A stretch of 64,000 nucleotides of DNA from Panulirus ornatus (lineage: Eukaryota; Arthropoda; Malacostraca; Decapoda; Palinuridae): NCBI RefSeq assembly GCF_036320965.1, contig NC_092225.1:58759924-58823923 (forward strand), given 5' to 3'. This document shows, in pieces, positions 54,352-64,000 of the stretch (position 1 is its first letter; each line of letters starts with the position of its first letter). The notes under the pieces are model-generated. The model did no database searches. It was not told the DNA's origin and was given only the letters and a program-made list of their open reading frames with translations. The position numbers were made by a program, and so were the translations under genes.

Positions 54352-54460
54352 CTGATAACGACGAGGAAAATGATACACGATAAGTTCCCAGGTGCACTTT
54401 CGTGTCATGATTATATCGTCAGGGGACACACAATATATGTACGTGTACCCTAACCTGGGC
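54349..54460 (-). mobile_element. Penelope-like/SINE fragment P3
   Basis: Nearly identical to P2, with the same end at the TA run (TTGCTGATAACGACGAGG on plus). Here the tRNA-type SINE head and body continue on its other side (T9), so P3 is the 3' part of a composite SINE. Confidence 0.6.
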
Positions 54461-54622
54461 CAGTTACTTATCTTATCGACCAAGCCCCAGGGATGGATGA
54501 ACAGCTGGGTTGACTATGGACCGACTGCCGTACCCAGGATTCGAACCTATGCTCTCGACCCTGGGCGTCCCGTGAACACGTCACGGTCAGGAACGCTAAA
54601 TCATCACACCGTGGAAGCCCAG
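54461..54622 (-). mobile_element. tRNA-derived SINE, copy T9
   Basis: The minus strand has the head CTTCCACGGTGTGATGATTT (A-box region), B box GGTTCGAATCC at about 54,547, the body CAACCCAGCTGTTCATCC and GGTCGATAAGATAAGTAACT, then the P3 hammerhead-like tail instead of (TG)n. Confidence 0.78.
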
Positions 54623-55193
54623 TTACCGTCTGGATCATACAAAAAAGGAATATATCATCAAAGAAGAAAGGAAATTTCTCAAAACACATAAAAGTCCTTT
54701 TAGTGAGATAAGATCCGAGGCACGTAGAGCGGTGTAGAGGGGAGAGTCGGGGTCCCTGGTAAGGCATTAGCAAGTCGCCAGGCAGACCTGGGCGACGGCC
54801 AACATACGCCAGCCGATGGCATCACGCCCAGCCACTGCACGCCCTCTTCATTATGTAATACTCCTAATTACCGTGTAGAGCAGTGACACGCGCTGTAAAT
54901 AACACCCACCTGCCGCTACAGAAGGGAAGAGGAAGGGAGGGAGGGGAGGAGTCATGCGCAGAATGGCTAATACATTGACCTGCGAAACAATTAACTCTAG
55001 TAGGTCAGGTCTGGTACGAAAGGGGCGCCGGCGATTGCATCTGCATTTCGGGTGGGGAGGAGGCAGGCGACAGTAGCGCGGCTGGAGCAGTTTATGCACG
55101 TGAACTATGACCCTGGGTGGGGGTGATTAGTGGGGTGAGGTTTCAGATAGAAAGGGGGGTAGCATGAACTCTGACCGAAGTTGGGGTGATGGG

Positions 55194-55198
<5 letters not shown>
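54623..55198. other. unique sequence, no gene seen
   Basis: Nothing was recognised. Confidence 0.45.
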
Positions 55199-55232
<34 letters not shown>

Positions 55233-55279
55233 TCTGTGACCGAGGTTGGGGAGATGGGGTGTGTGTGTGTGTGTGTGTG
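55199..55279. repeat. two (GT)n runs
   Basis: GT runs at 55,199-55,232 and 55,260-55,279 flank GGTCTGTGACCGAGGTTGGG, which also recurs as TCTGACCGAAGTTGGGGTGA upstream: a small tandem duplication of the run plus flank. Confidence 0.9.
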
Positions 55280-55893
55280 AAGCAGTGTGGACCATAATCG
55301 AGACTGGGAAGTGGGTGTCTCCATTTACAAAATGGGAGGGGGCGAGTGTGTGAGTGAGGGAGGGAGGGAACGAGTGTGTGAGTGTGAATAATGGACGTGA
55401 GGGAGGCGGTGGTGAAGCGGTGGTGGCGGAGGCGGTTGGCTGACACATGGGAGGCCAAACTGTTGGGTGAGGACCGGCAGACACCGGGAGCATGTAAGGA
55501 AGCTGACAAACTGAAGAAAAGAACGAAGATAAACAGTGAAATGATAGGAAAAATAAGAAAACGGTGAAAATAAATAAAGCAAAAATGTGAAATATGTGCA
55601 TAGCAAGAACAGGAGGAAGATATCCCATAGACATCTGATAAAGAATAAGGAAAAAAACAGAAATCTGTTGAGGATTAACAAAACAAGATACAGATAATAA
55701 AGATATAATGATGTATCAGATGAAAGAAAGTGTATAACAGGATGGAGGAGGAGAAAACACTGAAAGGAGAAGAAACAAGGAAGGATGGACGAAGAAAGAA
55801 GGGTACAAGAATGGAAAATAAAGCAGATGAAGAAAAGGAGATCACTCTCTTCCCCCAACACGCAAATAATAACCACATAAGCAATCGATACAT

Positions 55894-55898
<5 letters not shown>
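55280..55898. other. unique sequence, no gene seen
   Basis: GAGTGTGTGAGTG repetition near 55,340-55,390, then an A/G-rich stretch to 55,850. No gene was recognised. Confidence 0.45.

Positions 55899-55975
<77 letters not shown>
55899..55975. repeat. (AT)n
   Basis: About 38 AT units. Confidence 0.96.
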
Positions 55976-55977
<2 letters not shown>

Positions 55978-56168
55978 TACACAGCGTCAAAACAGAGCAC
56001 TGAGTCTTAGATGGAGAATCCTCATTTGGCCCCCTCTCTGTTCCTCCTTTTGTAAAAGTAGAAACTGGAGGGAAGGATTTCCGGCCCCCCACTCCCACCC
56101 TTTACAGTCGCAATTTACGACACGCAGGAAATACGTAGGAAGTATCCTTTCTCCCCTATCCCTAGGGA
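55976..56168 (-). mobile_element. short LINE-derived element, tail-truncated (copy S10)
   Basis: Minus-strand copy with complete left end (ATCCCTAGGGATAGGGGAGA) but lacking the 3' hairpin; it breaks off after CTGTTTTGACGCTGTG into (AT)n. Its 5' end is 15 bp from the start of LINE A5, in opposite orientation. Confidence 0.75.
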
Positions 56169-56182
56169 TGATATACGTTAGC

Positions 56183-56995
56183 AGTTTTGATGCACGAGAC
56201 CGGGTTATAGTGATAGGTGATTTGAATGCAAAGGTGAGTAATGTGGCAGGTGAGGGAATAATTGGTATACATGGGGTGTTCAGTATTGTAAATGGAAATG
56301 GTGAAGAGCTTGTAGATTTATGTGCTGAAAAAGGAGTGGTGATTGGGAATACCTGGTTTAAAAAGAGAGATATACATAATTATACACATGGCCAGAGAGC
56401 GTTATTGGATTACGTGTTAATTGATAGGCGCGTGTAAGAGAGACTTTTGGATGTTAACGTGCTGAGAGGTGCAACTGGAGGGATGTCTGATCATTATCTT
56501 GTGGAGACGAAGGTGAAGATTTATAGAGGTTTTCAGAAAAGAAGAGAGAAAGTTGGGGTGAAGAGAGTGGTGAGAGTAAGTGAGCTTGGGAAGGAGACTT
56601 CTGTGAGGAAGTACCAGGAGAGACTGAGTGCAAAATGGAAAAAGGTGAGAGCAAATGACGCAAGGGGAGTGGGGGAGGAATGGGATGTATTTAGGGAAGC
56701 ATTGATGGCCTGCGCAAAAGATGTTTGTGGCATCAGAAGCGTGGGAGGTGGGAAGATTAGAAAGGGTAATGAGTGGTGGGATGAAGAAGTAAAATTATTA
56801 GTGAAAGAGAAGAGGGAGGCATCTGGACGATTTTTGCAGGGAAATAGTGCAAATGACTGGGAGATGTATAAAAGAAAGGGGCAGAGGGTCAAGAGAAAAT
56901 TTCAAGAGGTGAAAAAGAAGGCAAATGAGAGTTGGTGTGAGAGAGTATCATTAAATTTCAGGGAGAATAAAAAAAGATGTTTTGGAAGGAGGTAA
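56183..56995 (+). pseudogene. endonuclease C-half and linker of LINE A5
   Basis: GDLNAKV and DYVLIDRR are followed, after one stop, by GGMSDHYLVETKVKIYRGF with the catalytic SDH intact. A ~180-codon linker follows, with GNEWWDEEVKLLVKEKREAS and NDWEMYKRKGQRVKRKFQEV, charged and probably helical, ending at TAA 56,993. This linker joins the endonuclease to the RT in the intact protein. Confidence 0.85.
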
Positions 56996-57033
56996 ATAAA
57001 GTGCGTAAGACATGAGAACAAACGGGAACATCG

Positions 57034-58740
57034 GTGAAGGAGGCTAATGGGGAAGTAATAACAAGTAGTGGTGATGCGAGAAGGAGATGGAGTGAGTATT
57101 TTGAAGGTTTGTTGAATGTGTTAGATGACAGAGTGGCAGATATAAGGTGTTTTGGTGGAGTTGCTGTGCAAAGTGAGAGGGTTAGGGAGAATGGTTTGGT
57201 AATCAGAGAAGAGATAGTGAAAGCTTTGCGGAAGATGAAAGCCGGCAAGGTGGCGAGTTCGGATGGTATTGCAGTGGAATTTATTAGAAAATGGGGTGAC
57301 TGTGTTGTTGACTGGTTGGTGAGGATATTCAATGTATGTATGGCTCATGATAAAGTGCATGAGGATTGGCGGAATGCATGCGTAGTGCCATTGTACAAAG
57401 GCAAAGGAGATCAAGGCGAGTGTTCAAATTACAGAGGTATAAGTATGTTGAGTGGTCCAGGGAAATTATATGGGAGGTTATTGATTGAGAGGGTGAAGGC
57501 ATGTACAGAGCATCAGATTGGGGAAGAGCAGTGTGGTTTCAGAAGTGGTAGAGGATGGGTGGATCAGGTGTTTGCTTTGAAGAACGTATGTGATAAATGC
57601 TTAGAAAAACAAATGGATTTGTATGTAGCATTTATGGACCTGAAGAAAGTATATGATAGAGTTGATAGAGATGCTCTGTGGAAGGTCTTAAGAGTATATG
57701 GTGTTGGAGGCAAGTTGTTAGAAGCAGTGAAAAGTTTTTAACGAGGATGTAAGGCATGTGTACGAGTAGGAAGAGAGGAAAGTGATAGGTTCCCAGTGAA
57801 TGTCGGTTTGCGGCAGGGGTGCGTGGTGTCTCCATGGTTGTTTAATGTGTTTATGATGGGGTTGTTAGGGAGGTGAATGCAAGAGTTTTAGAGAGAGGGG
57901 CAAGTATGCAGTCTGTTGTGGATGAGAGGGATTGGGAAGCGAGTCAATTGTTATTCGCTGATTATACAGCGCTGGTGGCTGATTCGGGTGAGAAACTGCA
58001 GGAGCTGGTGATTGAGTTTAGTAGTGTGTGAAAGAAGAAAGCTGAGAGCAAATGTGAATAAGAGCAAGGTAATTAGGTACAGTAGGGTTGAGAGAGAAGT
58101 CAATTGGGAGGTAAGTTTGAATGGAAAAAAAAAAATAACTGGAGGAAGTGAAGTGTTTTAGATATCTGGGAGTACATTTGGCAGCAGATGGAACCATGGA
58201 GGTGGAGGTGAGTCACAGGGTAGGGGAAGGGGGCGAAAGTTCTGGGAGCGTTGAAGAATGTGTGGAAGGAGAGAACATTACCTCGGAAAGCAAAAGTGGG
58301 TATGTTTGAAGGAATAGTGGTTCCGACAATGTTATATGATTGCGAGGTGTGGATTATACATAGAGTTGTGCGGAGGTGGGTGGATGTGTTGGAAATGAGA
58401 TGTTTGACGACAATATGTGGTGTGAGGTGGTTTGATCGAGTAAGTAATGAGAGAGTAAGAGAGATGTGTGGTAATAAAAAGAGTGTGGTTGAGAGAGCAA
58501 AAGAGGGTGTATTGAAATGGTTTGGTCGCATGTAGAGAATGAGTGAGGAAAGACTAACAAAGAGAATATATGTGTCAAAGGAGGAGGGAACGAGGAGAAG
58601 TGGGAAACCAAATTAGAAGTGGAAGGATGGAGTGAAAAAGATTTTGAGCGATCGGGGCCTGAACATGCAGGAGGGTAAAAGGTGTGCAAGGATTAGAGCG
58701 AATTGGAACGATGCGGTATACCGGGGTCGACGAGCTATCA
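57034..58740 (+). pseudogene. reverse transcriptase of LINE A5 (broken)
   Basis: RRRWSEYFEGLLNVLDDRVA opens the region. MKAGKVASSDGIAVEFIRKW is motif 1, YKGKGDQGECSNYRGISMLS motif 2 and AFMDLKKVYDRVDRDALWKV motif 3, with its Asp present. After a stop at 57,739, GLRQGCVVSPWLFN follows. The catalytic box reads FADYTALVADS at about 57,950, Asp-to-Tyr in the second catalytic position, which would abolish activity. The C-terminal LTTICGVRWFDRVSNERV lies at 58,407. Confidence 0.87.
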
Positions 58741-59102
58741 ATGGATTGAACCAGGGCATGTGAAGCGTCTAGGGTAAACCATGGAAAGTTTTGTGAGGCC
58801 TGGATGTGGAAAGGGAGCTGTGGTTTCAGTGCATTATACATGACAGCTAGAGACTGAGTGTGAACGAATGTAGCCTTTGTTGTCTTTTCCTAGCACTACC
58901 TTGCGCGCGTGCAGTGGGAGGGGGTGTCATTTCATGTGTGGCGGGGTGGCGACGAGAATGAATAAAGGCAGCAAGTATGAATTATGTACATGTGTACATA
59001 TGTACATGTCTGTGTAGGTGTATATATATATATGTATACGTTGAAATGTATAGGTATGTATATGCGAGTGTGTGGACGTGTATGTATATACATGTTTATA
59101 TG

Positions 59103-59268
59103 GCTAGGACGCCATTTGGTAAACATGTTTACCAAATGGCGTCCTAGCTACGTCTCTTCGTTGTATATCAACTGAATGTTATATTTCTCTCTTGTGTCTC
59201 CTCTGATGATGTGATTATTACACGAAAAAACACTTGGGAACTTATCGTGTTTCATTTTCCTCTGATGT
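59103..59268 (+). mobile_element. Penelope-like terminal fragment P4 with 46 bp palindrome
   Basis: 59,103-59,148 is a perfect 46 bp palindrome whose arms begin GCTAGGACGCCATTTGGTAA and meet at CATG. It continues TACGTCTCTTCGTTGTATAT, a hammerhead-like CTGATGA (59,203-59,209) and GAAA (59,224-59,227). The GTGC of stem III has changed to A residues, then CACTTGGGAACTTATCGTGT. The core is damaged compared with P1. Confidence 0.6.
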
Positions 59269-59665
59269 TTAAAAGTAAAGAAAGCAGACTTTCAATGGGA
59301 AAATAAAGAGTTCCAATCAGGCCAAAATATGAATAGCCCCGCAGAATACACTAGCCAAGCGTCGACAGCGAATATCGCCGGTCAAACCCGCAAATCACAG
59401 GTGCAAATCAATGTACCAGTAACAAACAAAGCCAAATACGGAGCAGCTGTACAGAGGCCAGGCAAATAATAAGGCAAGGAGGTGGTGGCCTCTTGCTAAC
59501 GAGGGCCGGGTGCTAATTACCTCTTTGCGTTATCGTCTGGGTAATAGTTATGAAAAAGGTCAGTGTATGACTAATTCTAAAATTTATATCGTGTCCTCAG
59601 TATTCTGGTGGCCACGGGAAGATTCTCAGCGTTGTGCATAAGGCCATTTGTAATGAATATACGAT
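59269..59665. other. unique sequence, no gene seen
   Basis: Nothing was recognised. Confidence 0.45.
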
Positions 59666-59667
59666 AT

Positions 59668-60100
<433 letters not shown>

Positions 60101-60198
60101 CACCATTTCCCGCATTAGAGAGGTAGCGTTAAGAGCAGAGAACTGAGGCTTAGAGGGAAATATCCTCACTTGGCCCCCTTCTCTGTTCCTATCTTTGC
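60101..60198 (-). mobile_element. short LINE-derived element, 5'-truncated (copy S11)
   Basis: The minus strand has GAACAGAGAAGGGGGCCAAG, TGAGGATATTTCCCTCTAAG and hairpin CTCTC-TAAT-GCGGG, ending GAAATGGTG at the TA run. Confidence 0.82.
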
Positions 60199-61470
60199 AT
60201 AAAGTTAGATTTTGACCTGATAGGGAACCTGCTTAGTGCTTTTCGGGTTCATTTCCACATACATGTGTGTCATCAGTGTTGTATTTCTTAGGGGTGAAGG
60301 GAATTATTACAGGTGAGGGGAACTATGACAAGCGGTTACTGACGTGTGAGGCTGGGATAAGACATTAAATCCTACAAAGGGGTAAGCGGTTAGTTATGGA
60401 GTGGTTGCACAGAACTGAGAGGCAAGCATGTTGCGGTGGGACTGTGTAAGGAAAAACTCCCTTCCATTCTGTACGTGTTGGGTGTTTTTACGTTTGCTAG
60501 GAAGCCAGCGATTGTTCAGACTGCTCGATTTGGTGTAATTTACAACTCTTGTCATATTTGCTTCCAAGAGGGTGGAAGATCAGGTAGATGAGGTGTTGTC
60601 TGGAGTGGAATGGATCAATTTTTTGCCAGTTAGTGTGTCAATGCCATTTAGTTTGAGGGCTGCTTTTGTGTTGATGTATCGAGAAGTCAAAAGCCTTGTT
60701 CGTGCCGTATGTGATACCTAATTGGTTGGTGTTTTATTCAGCGGGAGTGATTACTGTCCCCTTATGGTCCTTCGGCCACAATCGTATTTCTATTATTTCT
60801 GCATGAACACACTACCATCTGTCTCACCTTTCCAACCCCACAGAAAGAAGAGAAGCAACGATCATTTTACACAATATATACATATGGCAAAGAGTATTCC
60901 ATTACCTGCAGTGGAACATGGTAATCATTTCCCCATTATGGACACCACAGCCTGTTTATGAACATCCCAGTTTCCGCTCTGGTGTCAGTGGTTTGAATCC
61001 TGCTGTTGTGGCGTGAGTATATATATACATAAGCCAACTCCTCACCCCAAGCACCAGCATGTCTTATCCTTACTCCCCTGACCTCTCACCTCCCCGCCAG
61101 GAGACCATATAGCTCATCCTCAACCTGTGGCCAATAAAGCACGTGTAGCGGCAATCACTTGTACATACTAACCAGGCCATCTCAATTCTGGCCTCTCCGC
61201 CCATAAACACACCTCGCTAACTATGCCCCCGGAGGACAGGCGAGGACCCTCTCGGCTGTCAGACAACGATTATAACCAATTAAAACACGAGCTTTATCTC
61301 CCACTGGCTATCATAAGTACGCCCTACAGTCGCGCGCCGGTCCCCGCCGTCTTTAATGCGGTGGTCCCCTGCATACTCTCAGGTTCTAGAGGGTGGAACA
61401 TAATGTCTTGCGAGGACTTACCGCAAAACTCCCGCAGGAGATCGGTGATAGATAGAGCCGGGATCCTCTA
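60199..61470. other. unique sequence, no gene confirmed
   Basis: A TGTCAGTGGTTTGAATCCTG string near 60,985 resembles a worn SINE B box followed by TATATATA. An open frame at 61,223 (134 codons) runs into a CA repeat and has no domain. Confidence 0.4.
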
Positions 61471-61482
61471 CACACACACACA

Positions 61483-61519
<37 letters not shown>
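61471..61519. repeat. (CA)n
   Basis: About 24 CA units with one CACC slip. Confidence 0.95.
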
Positions 61520-61522
<3 letters not shown>

Positions 61523-61679
61523 GGAGGGAAGGTGTGCTCTGATATGGTGCAAGTCAATGACGTTCTTTCTTATGCCATACTAGATGTCAAGGTCATCGGA
61601 TATACAAGTCTAGCTACGGACACCTGAACATTAGAAGGAAGCGATGATTGCGTGAAATTAAACGGTGTGCGAGCGGTTA

Positions 61680-62500
61680 GAAGCAAATGTGGGAGTCCGC
61701 CAGGGTTAACACGTCACCTGCTGGCTACTGTCGTCACAGCTGGGATGATACACGAGGCTGTAGTGGGAAATGTGTGAATTTTAGTTACAATTAAGTCACT
61801 GAACAGAGAATGGAAGTGAACGCGACCGGTGTTCGGAGATGATGCTGTTCTATCGGTGGCATCAGGTAATGAGCGAGAACACTCACCTGTTGTGCTGAAA
61901 CTCGCTGGAGATGGACGTTAAGATAGAATGCAAGTGAAAGGCTGCTCTTAACGTTTGAAAATTCACTTCAGTGTATAGTTATCACTGGCGCTGAGGAAAT
62001 TGAAAATATGAATAGAATCAGCGACCCAACATGATGTTCTGTAAGGACGGCATTGAGGATAGAACGCGATCAGTGCCGAGAGATGGGAGACAACGAGGAG
62101 TTAAGATGTATCATCCAGAGAGTCTCTCTAACCGAGAAGAAATTCACGTGTGGAGTGTATGAAACGCCTGCAGAATGGAGGACCTGAAATCCAACACATT
62201 GAATCAAATGTCTGCAGGATGGGTAACTTGTTTGGAAAGACTCTGTTTTCAAAAGTGTCTATAAGTGGAACAGCAGAGCAGCAGGAATCAAATACCTACA
62301 CAATATTAAACGAATCAAGGGCAAAGGTAGAGACTGATGATGAAAGATGCGTGAGACTGAGAAGTCTTTACGTGGAATTAAGAAGTCTTTATCCAGTGAC
62401 ATGGATGCGAGTATGGTAGAATGGTGCGCACGTTGAAGACACTGGTCACGTACATTTACCTTGTGAAGAAATTTCACGATAACTGAAGGACAGACCACGG
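61680..62500 (+). pseudogene. very decayed reverse transcriptase remnant
   Basis: NVGVRQG followed by a stop at 61,686-61,706 matches RT motif 4/B. FGDDAVLSVASG at 61,832-61,867, in another frame, matches motif 5/C (FADDAVL). The spacing of about 49 codons is right. WECMKRLQNGGPEIQ near 62,145 may belong to the region after the RT core. The order and spacing of two motifs support a LINE remnant; the family cannot be told. Confidence 0.45.
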
Positions 62501-62940
62501 AAGACGTGTATATTTGCCATGAAAAGGCTATTTAGTATTTAAGTGCAGGGATTGGTTTTTGACTTGAATGCTGACCATACAATACGATGGAGAGTCTACA
62601 GATGAAGCTACGGGAGAGAGAGAGACACAGTGCTTAATGGGGAACGTACGGCGTGTACAGTGAAGGTACGTGAAGCATTAACAAGGTGGATATCCTGATT
62701 CACTCTCTCAAAACTTGTTAATATCTAAGAATCAGTCACTTTATTCTCGTTATTCGTAAAGGTTAGTTGCATTAATTATCTACCCTTGCTATTGGTTCCT
62801 AAATCTCCCATTTTCTTCACCTTTTCTTCTTTCAGGCCTTGTGCACTTAGCCATACTACGTATAAGGGAAGAAGACTGACTTTTTCTCCTAATCAGGTGT
62901 CATATGTGAATTCGTAAACGCTAATATTTCATCTCGTTGT
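62501..62940. other. unique sequence, no gene seen
   Basis: Nothing was recognised. Confidence 0.45.
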
Positions 62941-62944
62941 TGAC

Positions 62945-63580
62945 TTCCTCGACAGTCTCCACCCTCCACCAAACTCTCTCGTTGTTGTTAATGAGTGTCG
63001 ACTCCCTCAACTCTCTCTCCCTAACTGTGTTTACACCCAACTCTCTCTCATATAATAGTGTGTGGACCCTCAACTCTCTCCCAAAAAGGGGAATTTGGAG
63101 CCTCCATTCTCTCCTACAAAGTAGAGATTCAACCCTATACTCACCCCTACAAACTGGAGTTTGGACTCTCCACTCTCTCCCACAAAGTGGAGAGTATGGA
63201 CTCTCCAACCTTTCCCACACAATGGATTATGAGCTCCCTACTCCCTCCCACAAAGTGGAGTACAGGCTTTCCACACGGTGTAGTACAGGCCCCCCACTCT
63301 CTCCCACACAGGGAAGTATGGACTCTCCAACCTCTCTCACACGGTGGATTATGGGTTCCCAACTTCCTCCCACAAAGTGGAGTATAGGACTTCCACTCCC
63401 TCCTACACAATGGAGTATGGACCCTCCAACCTCTCACACACAGTGGAGTATGGGCACTCCGATATCTCCCACACAGTGGAGTAGGAACCCTTCCCTTCCC
63501 TCCTCCCCCGACCCCCATTCTCCCACACAAAGTGGCAAATGGACCCTCCACTTTCTCCCACATAGAGGAATGCGAACTCC
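62945..63580. repeat. ~33 bp minisatellite array
   Basis: About 18 imperfect units with CTCTCCCACACAGTGGAGTA then TGGACTCTCCAAC. Units at 63,180-63,480 are closest. The unit being about 33 bp keeps a 246-codon frame open on plus (WTLHSLPQSGE-like) with no sign of real coding. Confidence 0.87.
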
Positions 63581-64000
63581 TATTCTCACTCCAGTCGCTA
63601 CCTGGCACAGGAATGGCGATAAGACACTGGAGTTTCTCAACACTACCCTAAATACCGTAATGCATTATTACCTGTGACCCAGTCCCCGTTGGCCGTTAAC
63701 AGGATCGAGGCACACCGTATTTACCCACATGACTTGGACGTGTTTTGTCATCGTTTATCGCTTTTATGGCGTCGACAAAGACGGGGGTAGACCGTACGTA
63801 ACGTACAGTGGCGTTGGTGGACAACCCCATGAAGTCAGTGAGGTCGCTTTATTCATTCCCAGTAAAAAATACTACAGACACTTACGACGTGTGATCCTGT
63901 AGGGAGCATAGTTGGAAGGGCCGCCACCAACTCTACTGGTGCTGGGGGAAGGAGGGGTGGGTTTCTTTAGTCAAACATGGGAAATAAGTTCAGACACAAT
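63581..64000. other. unique sequence, no gene seen
   Basis: Nothing was recognised up to the window end. Confidence 0.45.

Larger units (their letters stand above)
56183..59102 (+). mobile_element. LINE family A, 5'-truncated (copy A5)
   Basis: Starts inside the endonuclease at codons for HARDRVIVIGDLNAKVSN and continues through the linker, RT and C-terminal tail (stop region about 58,740). The long-type 3'UTR has the first hairpin-like tail (58,890-58,925) and the GTATGAATTATGTACATGTG stretch. The terminal tail is missing; the copy is cut at 59,102 by the 46 bp palindrome of P4. Frame lesions include TAA after DRRV (56,436), TAA after FGRR (56,993), TAA after EAVKSF (57,739), FADY for FADD (57,953), an expanded A run near 58,127 and TAG at 58,532. 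It is more decayed than A2 and A4 but keeps the best linker sequence. Confidence 0.9.

Noticed and set aside
61223..61627. 134-codon frame
   Set aside because: Runs through a CA repeat and shows no recognisable domain.
62937..63677. 246-codon frame with WTLHSLPQSGE-like repeats
   Set aside because: Produced by a ~33 bp minisatellite.

Overview
The window looks like gene-poor, repeat-saturated nuclear DNA of an arthropod, most likely a decapod crustacean. The reasons are very long dinucleotide runs of every class (TA, CA, GA), an unusual density of minisatellites, short interspersed elements embedded in TA runs, and LINE pseudogenes. There are no bacterial-style operons and no rRNA genes or intact tRNA genes. 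The organism call is inference from genome texture and cannot be proven from this window alone.

Mobile elements dominate. (1) LINE family A is a single-ORF non-LTR retrotransposon with an APE-type endonuclease followed by a reverse transcriptase, probably RTE-like. It has five copies: a 3' stub at 3.5-3.9 kb (+), 19.6-21.2 kb (-, with an open RT frame), 44.4-47.9 kb (+, essentially full length but frameshifted), 50.3-51.2 kb (+) and 56.2-59.1 kb (+). A sibling, family B, lies tail-adjacent at 19.2-19.5 kb (-), and a much older relative decays on the minus strand at 33.6-35.3 kb. (2) A ~240 bp short element, with eleven copies or fragments, has a left ~180 bp that matches the LINE A 5'UTR and a right ~60 bp that matches the LINE A 3' end, so it reads as a non-autonomous LINE reduced to its two ends. 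(3) A tRNA-derived SINE with A and B boxes and usually a (TG)n tail has about nine copies. (4) Fragments related to Penelope-like elements, with a hammerhead-ribozyme-like core, lie at 51.3, 51.6, 54.4 and 59.1 kb; one starts in a perfect 46 bp palindrome. (5) Decayed CR1/jockey-type RT remnants lie at 10.7-11.2, 27.6-28.6 and perhaps 49.5 kb, and a separate RT remnant at 61.7-62.5 kb. (6) An unnamed ~230 bp dispersed repeat occurs at 49.66 and 52.88 kb.

The space between them is filled by tandem arrays with unrelated units: 21 bp (three separate loci), 60 bp, 41 bp, 29 bp, 25 bp, 26/78 bp, ~23 bp, 43 bp, 44 bp with a 304 bp higher-order period, ~60 bp CAC-rich, 18 bp (1.3 kb) and ~33 bp. When the unit is a multiple of three these give long but meaningless open frames.

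The most gene-like non-transposon segment is 42,942-43,654 (+). A good splice acceptor precedes a basic then acidic reading frame with a duplicated ~47-residue module, two in-frame stops, and overlapping AATAAA signals at 43,970. One stop lines up with a Glu codon in the duplicated module. It may be the 3' exon of a dying gene. A short hydrophobic frame at 23,910-24,146 (-) is a weaker exon candidate.

The elements interact as a community. LINE A would supply the enzymes. LINE A, LINE B and the short element share a 3' hairpin (CTCGC-NNAC-GCGGG) that could be the recognition site for that enzyme, and most copies sit directly inside (TA)n runs, suggesting that TA microsatellites are both landing site and product.
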